Source: Prauserella marina
Lineage (GTDB): Bacteria; Actinomycetota; Actinomycetes; Mycobacteriales; Pseudonocardiaceae
Reading direction: 5' to 3'
DNA length: 64,000 nt
Assembly: GCF_002240355.1 (NCBI RefSeq)
Contig: NZ_CP016353.1
Location: 5,743,001 to 5,807,000 of the forward strand
A model generated the notes under the pieces. That model had not been told where the DNA came from. It did no database searches and saw nothing but the letters and a program-made list of their open reading frames with translations. This document shows positions 32,976 to 39,660 of this stretch, piece after piece. Position 1 is the stretch's first letter, and every line of letters begins with the position of its first letter. Both the position numbers and the translations under genes were made by a program.

Positions 32976-33638
32976 GTGTCCACCCCGGACAGTCCGCCAC
33001 GGGCGTCACGCCTGGTGGACACCATCCGCGTCACCGTCGCCGTCATCCTCGGCGGCATCGGCGCAGCCGCCGGATTCACCCACACCCACGAATGGGCCAG
33101 CCACCACGGACAAACCGGCTGGCTCGCCTGGGCCACCGCCATCGTGATCGAAGGCATGGTCGTCGTCGCCGGATTCGAAGTCCAACGCGACCACCGCACC
33201 GGGACCACCCGAAAACTCACCTTCCCCATGGCCGTCCTCGTCGCCGGATTCGGCGTCCAAATGGCCGCCCAAGTAGCACTGGCCGAACCCAGCCCCGCCG
33301 GATGGCTCGTCGCCGCCATGCCCGCACTCGGCTTCCTCGTCGTCGTCAAACTCCTCATGCGCCGCACCCCACAACCAACCCCTGCTCCGGATTTGCCGGC
33401 CGAATCCCCGACCACGCCATCCGCGCAGGTCAGTACACCGGTATCGGGCACGTCCCCGCGGCTTCGCCTCCCAGCCCCGCTCACTGCCCGCTTGGACACC
33501 CTCACGACCGAAGCCCAGCAGACCGGGCGCGTCCTGACCACCGACGACATCCGGCAAGCCCTCAAAGTCCCCGAAGACATGGCCGCGCGCATCCTCGCCG
33601 ACCTCGCTCCCCGCAACGGACACCCCATCGCCACCTGA
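32976..33638 (+). CDS. SpdB-type membrane protein, DUF2637-like
   Basis: About 220 residues from the GTG at 32976, which has AAGGAG 7 bases upstream. The first 130 residues hold four hydrophobic helices, with THTHEWASHHGQTGWLAWA and IEGMVVVAGFEVQRDHR, the pattern of DUF2637/SpdB proteins. A Pro/Thr-rich linker (about 132-160) leads to a soluble C-terminal region with VLTTDDIRQALKVPEDMAARIL, like a small winged helix. It should act in intramycelial spread together with TraB. Confidence 0.78.
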   Translation: MSTPDSPPRASRLVDTIRVTVAVILGGIGAAAGFTHTHEWASHHGQTGWLAWATAIVIEGMVVVAGFEVQRDHRTGTTRKLTFPMAVLVAGFGVQMAAQVALAEPSPAGWLVAAMPALGFLVVVKLLMRRTPQPTPAPDLPAESPTTPSAQVSTPVSGTSPRLRLPAPLTARLDTLTTEAQQTGRVLTTDDIRQALKVPEDMAARILADLAPRNGHPIAT

Positions 33639-33654
33639 ACCGCTGACCGCGCCC

Positions 33655-33695
33655 AGCGGGACACGGCCAACCCACCTGGCTGTGTCCCGCTTTTT
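33655..33695 (+). terminator. Rho-independent terminator before rep
   Basis: AGCGGGACACGGCCA (33655-33669) pairs with TGGCTGTGTCCCGCT (33677-33691), one mismatch, 7-base loop, directly followed by a run of five T. It separates the transfer operon from the replication-recombination operon. Confidence 0.88.
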
Positions 33696-33725
33696 GTTGC
33701 GCCACAACGAAAGGGCTCCCTGTTC

Positions 33726-35081
33726 ATGACGTTGGAACAACGCCTCGCCCATCGAGTCCGCTCAACCGGCTACCTCGACTGGCGCGCCAAAGTCCACGCC
33801 GTCAACGGCTGCGCTCGCCCTGTCCGCCTCACCGGAGCGCACCAACTCCAAGACACCCGCACCGGAACCGTGTTGCATCACCACGGCGGGGACATCTTCG
33901 CCCCCTGCGGCAACCGCCGCTCCGCCGTCTGCCCCACCTGCTCCGACCGCTACGCCGCCGACGCGTTCCACCTCGTCCGCGCCGGACTCGTCGGCGGCAC
34001 CAAAGGTGTCCCCACCACTGTCACCGACCGGCCCCGGGCATTCGTCACCCTCACCGCCCCCTCATTCGGCCCCGTCCACCACGCCCGGACCAGTGCCCGA
34101 GGCAAGCGCATCCCCTGCGGCTGCGGCGAACACCACCACGACGCCGACACCCGCGTCGGCACACCCCTCGACCCCGAGGGCTACGACTATGTGGGGGCGG
34201 TGCTGTGGCAAGCCCACGCCGGAGTGCTCTGGCAGCGCTTCACCATGCGCCTACGCCGCGAGATCGCCAAACGCGCCGGAATCCGGGTGAGGGACTTCGT
34301 CACCGAAGCTCGCCTGTCCTACGGCAAAGTCGCCGAATACCAACGCCGGGGCCTCATCCACTTCCACGCCATCATCCGCCTCGACGGCCCCGAAGGCGCC
34401 ACCACACCCCCACCCACCTGGGCACACCCCGATCTTCTAGACGACGCCATCCACGCCGCCGCTGGCGCGGTGGTCTTGAACGTGTCTCGCCCGGACGGCA
34501 CCACGGACACGCTCACCTGGGGCACACAGGTCGACGTCCGCGCGATCCAGCCCAGTGGTTCCGCGGAGTTCGAGACCCGCGACGGGCAGATCAGCGAAGA
34601 ACGACTCGCCGCCTACATCGCCAAGTACGCCACCAAAGGCACAGGTAAGACCGAGGCCGCCGACCGTCCCATCCGATCGCAACTCGACATCGACTTCCTC
34701 AAGGTCTCCGAGCATCACCGGCGGATCATCCAAACCGCTTGGGACCTCGGCGACCTGCCCATGTATGAGGAGCTGAACCTGCGGCGCTGGGCACACATGC
34801 TCGCCTTCCGAGGCCACTTCCTCACCAAATCCACCCGCTACTCCACCACCTTCAAAACCATCCGAGGCGACCGCAAAACCTTCCGGCTGACCGAAACCCT
34901 CGCCCGCCTCGGACTCACCGACCAGGCCGACACCATCGCCGTAATCAACGACTGGACCTTCCACGGCGCCGGATACCGCGACGACGCCGAACGCGAACTC
35001 GCCACAGGCATCGCCACACGCATCCAAGACGACCGCAAGACCAAATACGCCAACGAATACGCAAAGGAACAACACCCATGA
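33726..35081 (+). CDS. repSA: Replication initiator, RepSA type (HUH endonuclease)
   Basis: A 451-residue rolling-circle initiator as in pSAM2. CPTC near residue 70 and CGCGEHHHD near 131 are Cys/His sites for zinc. HFH at 212-214 (RGLIHFHAII) is the HUH metal site, and LAAYIAKYATKGTGK carries Y297 and Y301, candidates for the nicking tyrosine. It nicks the double-strand origin so the excised element can replicate. ATG with AAAGGG 9 bases upstream; the stop overlaps the excisionase start. Confidence 0.85.
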   Translation: MTLEQRLAHRVRSTGYLDWRAKVHAVNGCARPVRLTGAHQLQDTRTGTVLHHHGGDIFAPCGNRRSAVCPTCSDRYAADAFHLVRAGLVGGTKGVPTTVTDRPRAFVTLTAPSFGPVHHARTSARGKRIPCGCGEHHHDADTRVGTPLDPEGYDYVGAVLWQAHAGVLWQRFTMRLRREIAKRAGIRVRDFVTEARLSYGKVAEYQRRGLIHFHAIIRLDGPEGATTPPPTWAHPDLLDDAIHAAAGAVVLNVSRPDGTTDTLTWGTQVDVRAIQPSGSAEFETRDGQISEERLAAYIAKYATKGTGKTEAADRPIRSQLDIDFLKVSEHHRRIIQTAWDLGDLPMYEELNLRRWAHMLAFRGHFLTKSTRYSTTFKTIRGDRKTFRLTETLARLGLTDQADTIAVINDWTFHGAGYRDDAERELATGIATRIQDDRKTKYANEYAKEQHP

Positions 35082-35251
35082 ACAAACTACTCACCGTCGA
35101 CGAACTCGCCGACTACCTCAACATCCCCAAAAACACCCTCTACCAATGGCGCACCAAAGGCTACGGACCCACCGGCGTCCGCATCGGCAAACACGTCCGC
35201 TACCGCGCCGACGACGTCGACACCTGGATCGAACGACAAGGAGCCATCTGA
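35078..35251 (+). CDS. xis: Excisionase, MerR-like helix-turn-helix
   Basis: A 57-residue DNA-binding protein: MNKLLTVDELADYLNIPKN, TLYQWRTKGYGPTGVRIG, HVRYRADDVDTWIERQ. This is the Xis/HTH_17 fold, recognised by LTVDELADYL and the YGP-G-IGK turn. ATG overlaps the rep stop (ATGA), and its TGA overlaps the integrase ATG. With integrase it directs excision; it likely binds near attL or attR. Confidence 0.88.
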   Translation: MNKLLTVDELADYLNIPKNTLYQWRTKGYGPTGVRIGKHVRYRADDVDTWIERQGAI

Positions 35252-36390
35252 TGGCCAGCATCCGGAAGCTTCGGGATGGCCGATACCAAGCCCAGTACCG
35301 TCCTGTTCCTGGCGGCAAACAGATAACCAAGACCACGAAGAAGAAGGTGGATGCCCAGCGTTGGCTGGACGAACAGCTTGCGTCGGTCGTCACAGGTAAC
35401 TTCGTGGACCCGAAGGCTGGGAAGGTTTCGTTCCAGACCTACTTCGGGAGGTGGGCAGAGCGGCAACTGTGGACGACCGGCACTCAACGAGCGATGACAT
35501 TGGCTGTCTCCTGCACAACGTTCAAACACCTGCCGCTGAACCGCATTCAGCGCTCGCACATTGAGTCATGGGTCAAGCACCTTCAGACTCTCGACCGTGG
35601 AGAGAGCCGTAAGCACGGTCTGGCGCCAGGGACCATCCGGACACGCTTCAACAACGTGCGCTCGGTTTTTCAGGGCGCAGTGCGGGATCGGCTGATCGCC
35701 GCTGACCCCTCGAAAGACGTACGGCTTCCGCGCACGCGCCGGGCCGACGTCGCAATGACACTTCCGACACCTCGTCAGGTGGCGCGGCTGCTTGCCACAG
35801 CAAGCCCGCGTTTCGGGCCATTCGTGGCGCTGTGCGCCTTCGCAGGGCTGAGGCTGGGTGAAGCTGCGGCACTGAAGGTCTCAGACCTCGACTTCGAGAG
35901 CGGCAGTATCACCGTCGCTCGGCAGGTCCAACGAGAGAACGGGGGCGGAGTGGAGATCCGATCACCCAAGTACGGCTCCGAGAGAACGGTGTACGTGTCA
36001 GATGAGCTGCTCTCGCTCGTGCAGGTTTATCTGGAGACATACCGGCCAGCCGGAAAGCCGGACCGCTGGGTGTTCGAGGGGTCAGCCGGTGACCCGCCCC
36101 ACCAGAACACCGTGGGTTACTGGTGGCGACGCACGCGCGCAGCGGCTGCCTGTGACGACCTTCGTCTTCATGATCTTCGTCATTTCTTTGCGTCTGGTCT
36201 AATCGCGGCCGGTTGCGATGTGGTCACCGTCCAACGAGCCCTAGGCCACTCCAGCGCAACGGTGACGCTTAACACATACGCGCACCTATGGCCGAGTGCG
36301 GAGGACCGCACCCGGCTGGCGTCTGCCCGGTTGTTTGTCGACGTTGTCGGTTGTCCTGACGAACAGGTGACGAACGAGCGGGCAGCTTAG
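35251..36390 (+). CDS. int: Tyrosine integrase of the element
   Basis: A 379-residue site-specific recombinase. The N-terminus (MASIRKLRDGRYQAQYRPV) is the AP2-like arm-binding domain, 60-150 the core-binding domain. Catalytic residues: R201 (AGLRLGEAAAL), H307 and R310 (LHDLRHFF), H333 (LGHSS) and Y343 (NTYAHLW). AAGGAG lies 7 bases before ATG. Its stop lies 32 bases from the attR core, the usual neighbourhood. The last codons contain the right-hand arm repeats, so coding and binding sites overlap. Confidence 0.93.
   Translation: MASIRKLRDGRYQAQYRPVPGGKQITKTTKKKVDAQRWLDEQLASVVTGNFVDPKAGKVSFQTYFGRWAERQLWTTGTQRAMTLAVSCTTFKHLPLNRIQRSHIESWVKHLQTLDRGESRKHGLAPGTIRTRFNNVRSVFQGAVRDRLIAADPSKDVRLPRTRRADVAMTLPTPRQVARLLATASPRFGPFVALCAFAGLRLGEAAALKVSDLDFESGSITVARQVQRENGGGVEIRSPKYGSERTVYVSDELLSLVQVYLETYRPAGKPDRWVFEGSAGDPPHQNTVGYWWRRTRAAAACDDLRLHDLRHFFASGLIAAGCDVVTVQRALGHSSATVTLNTYAHLWPSAEDRTRLASARLFVDVVGCPDEQVTNERAA
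36352..36375. repeat. Right arm-type repeats, two TGACGAAC copies
   Basis: TGACGAAC at 36357 and 36368, 11 bases apart, after TGTCC; 21 of 24 bases match the left block at 22795-22818 in the same orientation. They lie within the 3' end of int, about 50 bases from the attR core. Confidence 0.65.
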
Positions 36391-36418
36391 GGCTCAGAGC
36401 TGGTAAGACAGGTCTTAT

Positions 36419-37501
36419 TCACACGTTGAAGCGGAACTCCACCACGTCGCCGTCGGCCATGATGTAGTCCTTGCCTTCCATCCTGACCTTGCCTGCCGAC
36501 CTCGCGGCGGCCATCGAACCCGCCTCGACGAGATCATCGAACGACACGACCTCGGCCTTGATGAACCCGCGTTCGAAGTCGGTGTGGATCACGCCAGCGG
36601 CCTGCGGCGCGGTGGCGCCCTGCGGGACGGTCCACGCCCTCGCTTCCTTCGGCCCCGCGGTCAAATAGGTCTGCAAGCCCAGCGTGTGGAACCCCGCCCT
36701 GGCGAGCGCATGCAGCCCCGGCTCCTGTTGACCGACGGACTCCAGCAGCTCACGCACCGACTCCTCGTCGTCGAGTTCGAGCAGTTCGGCCTCGACCTTC
36801 GCGTCGAGGAAGACGGCGTCGGCCGGTGCGACCAGCTTGGCCAGTTCGGCTCGTTTGGTCTCGTCGGTCAACACGCCCTCGTCGGCGTTGAACACATAGA
36901 GGAACGGCTTCGCGGTCAGCAGACTCAGCTCGCGCAATCCTTCGAGGTCGACCTCTCGCTGCGCGGAGAACAGCGTCCGCCCCTCGTCGAGGATGTCCTT
37001 CGCGCGCTGCGCGTTCTCGAAAGCAGGCCGCAGATCCTTCTTCGTCCGGGCCTCCTTCTCCATCCTCGGCAGCGCCTTGTCCAAGGTCTGGATGTCGGCG
37101 AGGATCAGCTCGGTGTTGATCGTCTCCACGTCGCCGAGCGGATCGATCTTGCCGTCGACGTGGATCACATCCGGATCGTCGAACACCCTGATGACCTGGC
37201 AGATCGCGTTCGCTTCCCGGATGTTGGCGAGAAACTTGTTGCCAAGTCCCGCCCCCTCCGAAGCGCCTTTCACGATGCCCGCGATATCCACAAAGGACAC
37301 CGTCGCGGGAACGGTCTTGACGGAGGAGAAGAGCTCCGCGAGCTTGTCCAGTCGCGGATCGGGCAGCGGGACGACACCGACGTTCGGCTCGATCGTCGCG
37401 AACGGGTAGTTCGCCGCGAGTACGTCGTTGCGCGTCAGCGCGTTGAACAGGGTGGACTTGCCGACGTTGGGCAGGCCGACGATTCCGAGGGTCAGACTCA
37501 C
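36419..37501 (-). CDS. ychF: Redox-regulated ATPase YchF (OLA1 family)
   Basis: A 360-residue Obg-like P-loop protein that prefers ATP and binds ribosomes. G1 GLPNVGKSTLFNAL near residue 8, switch DIAGIVKGASEGAGLG near 70, NADEGV in place of NKxD near 205, and a C-terminal TGS domain (TYLTAGPKEARAWTVPQGATAPQAAGVIH, split here by my reading) ending VVEFRFNV. Length is normal although the final codon and stop come from the integrated element. It converges on int with 28 bases between the stops. Confidence 0.95.
   Translation of the reverse strand: MSLTLGIVGLPNVGKSTLFNALTRNDVLAANYPFATIEPNVGVVPLPDPRLDKLAELFSSVKTVPATVSFVDIAGIVKGASEGAGLGNKFLANIREANAICQVIRVFDDPDVIHVDGKIDPLGDVETINTELILADIQTLDKALPRMEKEARTKKDLRPAFENAQRAKDILDEGRTLFSAQREVDLEGLRELSLLTAKPFLYVFNADEGVLTDETKRAELAKLVAPADAVFLDAKVEAELLELDDEESVRELLESVGQQEPGLHALARAGFHTLGLQTYLTAGPKEARAWTVPQGATAPQAAGVIHTDFERGFIKAEVVSFDDLVEAGSMAAARSAGKVRMEGKDYIMADGDVVEFRFNV
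36423..36437. repeat. attR core, 15-bp direct repeat in ychF
   Basis: ACGTTGAAGCGGAAC forms the last codons of ychF on the minus strand (F-R-F-N-V). The valine codon is finished, and the stop provided, by element DNA: GTG TGA here against GTC TGA at attL. A dyad TAAGAC-AG-GTCTTA at 36404-36417 stands just inside. Confidence 0.88.
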
Positions 37502-37616
37502 GGGCTTCGAGTCTACGGGGCGCGTTCGCGCCGCCGTCCCCGCCGTTCACCAGGCACGGACCGTCATGTCCGATTCTCGCTAGTCGACGCCCTGACCTGG
37601 TGGCACCATCAACGGC

Positions 37617-39512
37617 ATGACCTCGCCGATCGCGACATCCAGGACCACGGAACACAGCATGTGGCGGGACACCGAGCGGTGCTACCGCGCGGTGATGTCC
37701 CGGGACGCGCGCTTCGACGGGCAGTTCATCCTCGCCGTGCGCACCACCGGCATCTACTGCCGCCCCTCGTGCCCCGCGATGACCCCCAAGGAACGTAACG
37801 TCCAGTTCTTCCCCACGTCGGCCGCCGCACAGGCCAACGGATACCGGGCCTGCCGCCGCTGTCTCCCCGACGCCGTACCCGGATCTCCCGACTGGAACGT
37901 CAGGGCCGACCTGGCGGCGAGGGCCATGCGGTTGATAGCCGAAGGCGTCGTCGAACGTGAAGGCGTCACCGGTCTGGCGAACCGGCTCGGCTATTCCGAA
38001 CGGCAGCTCGGCAGGGTGCTCTCCGCCGAACTCGGCGCCGGACCGCTCGCATTGGCCAGGGCGCACCGTGCCCATTCGGCTCGGTTGTTGATCGAGTTGT
38101 CCGAACTGCCCCTCACCGACGTCGCCTTCGCGGCAGGTTTCGCGAGCGTCCGGCAGTTCAACAACACCATCCGCGAGGTTTTCGGCACCACTCCTTCACA
38201 GCTCCGGGTCACCGCCGCGGGCAAACGCGGCCGCCCGGCACCGGCACCACGCGCGGACGGCGCCGGTGTCCAGTCCCACGCGAACGACACCGCTCTCATC
38301 TCCGAAGGCTCCGCTCCCACCGCTGCGGAAGACACCACTTCCGCCTCGCCCGCGAGCTCAATTGCCGCCTCCCCCGCCCGGGCCTCTAGCGCCGTTTCCT
38401 CCGACGGCACCTCCTCTCGGTCTGTTTCGTCCGGTGCCTCCGCCGACGCCTCGTACTTCGGCACCGCATCTTCCGCCGCCGCTTCTTCCCGCACCGGCGC
38501 CACTGCTGCGCCCGCTGCCGTCGTTCCCGCTGGCGTTTCCCCTGTGGCACCTGCATCCGCCGGGACGCTGCTCGATCTGCGGCTTCCGGTCCGGGAACCA
38601 TTCGACGCCGATGGGCTGTTCTCGTTTCTCGCCGCGCGCGCGGTACCAGGTGTCGAGGTCGCCGACCACGAACTCGGTACCTTCTGGCGCACCCTCCGGT
38701 TGCCCCACGGCAGCGGCGTTGTCCGGCTGACTCCTTCCAACGGACACGTGCGGTGCGAACTACGCCTGACCGACGTCCGCGACCTCGGCACCGCCGTGGC
38801 CAGGGTCCGCAGGATGCTCGACCTCGATGCCGATCCGGCCGCGGTCAGGAGTGTGCTCGAAACCGACCCCGCAGTGGCACCGCTCGTCGCGGCGACGCCG
38901 GGTATCCGTGTCCCCGGGGCCATCGACGGCCCCGAGCTCCTGATCCGCGCCATGCTCGGCCAGCAGGTGTCCGTCGCCGCCGCGCGAACGGCTGCCGGTG
39001 CGCTCGCGGCTGCCATCGGCGAGCGCACACTCGCGGCCGTCGACGGCGAGCCGGATGTCCTCTTCCCTACACCCGCCGCCATCGCGGAGCACGGCCCACG
39101 GCTGCTGCGCGGGCCACGACGTCGGATGGCGGCGATCGTCGGCGCCGCCGAGGCCATGGCGACGGGCACACTCGACGTGCACGTCGGACGCGATGCCGAC
39201 GACCTGCGAGCCGAACTGCTCGACACCCCCGGCATCGGTCCGTGGACAGCCGACTACGTGTTGATGCGGCTCCTCGGCAATCCCGATGTGCTCATGGCCG
39301 ACGACCTTGTCGTCCGCAAGGGCGCGGTGGCGCTCGGCGTCGACGGCAGCGATCTCGCCGGGCACGCCGAGCGCTGGCGACCATGGCGTTCCTACGCAAG
39401 CATGTACCTCTGGCGGGCAGGCGGCACGAGCCCCGCCCCGCCCCAGCGGACAGCCACAGTCACCGCACGCGGCGAGAGCAAAGCAGCAACCACCTCATCG
39501 GATCGCCACTGA
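37617..39512 (+). CDS. Ada-AlkA fusion: methyl-sensing regulator and 3-methyladenine glycosylase
   Basis: A 631-residue repair protein. Residues 16-85 are the zinc/methyl-acceptor Ada domain ([12 protein letters not shown] and [11 protein letters not shown]; four Cys). Residues 95-190 are an AraC-type helix-turn-helix ([21 protein letters not shown]). A linker rich in Ala, Ser, Thr (about 200-315) follows. The C-terminal part is Alk[21 protein letters not shown], then [16 protein letters not shown] and helix-hairpin-helix [21 protein letters not shown] with the catalytic Asp likely in [10 protein letters not shown]. There is no O6-methylguanine domain. Such fusions occur in mycobacteria. Confidence 0.9.
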   Translation: MTSPIATSRTTEHSMWRDTERCYRAVMSRDARFDGQFILAVRTTGIYCRPSCPAMTPKERNVQFFPTSAAAQANGYRACRRCLPDAVPGSPDWNVRADLAARAMRLIAEGVVEREGVTGLANRLGYSERQLGRVLSAELGAGPLALARAHRAHSARLLIELSELPLTDVAFAAGFASVRQFNNTIREVFGTTPSQLRVTAAGKRGRPAPAPRADGAGVQSHANDTALISEGSAPTAAEDTTSASPASSIAASPARASSAVSSDGTSSRSVSSGASADASYFGTASSAAASSRTGATAAPAAVVPAGVSPVAPASAGTLLDLRLPVREPFDADGLFSFLAARAVPGVEVADHELGTFWRTLRLPHGSGVVRLTPSNGHVRCELRLTDVRDLGTAVARVRRMLDLDADPAAVRSVLETDPAVAPLVAATPGIRVPGAIDGPELLIRAMLGQQVSVAAARTAAGALAAAIGERTLAAVDGEPDVLFPTPAAIAEHGPRLLRGPRRRMAAIVGAAEAMATGTLDVHVGRDADDLRAELLDTPGIGPWTADYVLMRLLGNPDVLMADDLVVRKGAVALGVDGSDLAGHAERWRPWRSYASMYLWRAGGTSPAPPQRTATVTARGESKAATTSSDRH

Positions 39513-39660
39513 CCGCGGGGCCGCCCGGCATCTCCAACCAGGGCGACGAGGATCCGGTGGCACAGGTTCGGAGTGACGACAAACCCGCCTCCACCGTGAG
39601 GCCGTTCACCTGGATCAGCGCTACTGGGTCACGACGGGAAGAATTCGCGACCGCGAGAGC

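Larger units (their letters stand above)
22691..36437. mobile_element. Integrated AICE of pSAM2 type in the 3' end of ychF
   Basis: A 13.7-kb actinomycete integrative and conjugative element. Its ends are a 15-bp direct repeat at 22691-22705 and 36423-36437. It holds the full AICE set: KorSA-like repressor and Pra-like activator, TraB translocase, Spd-type membrane proteins, HUH replication initiator, excisionase and tyrosine integrase next to the right end. The left third carries cargo of visibly more AT-rich base use. No core gene looks broken, so it may still excise. Confidence 0.88.

Noticed and set aside
22691-36437. A tRNA gene as the attachment site of the element
   Set aside because: AICEs usually use tRNA genes, so I looked at both ends. 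The repeat lies in ychF coding sequence, and no cloverleaf-like sequence is present near either end.
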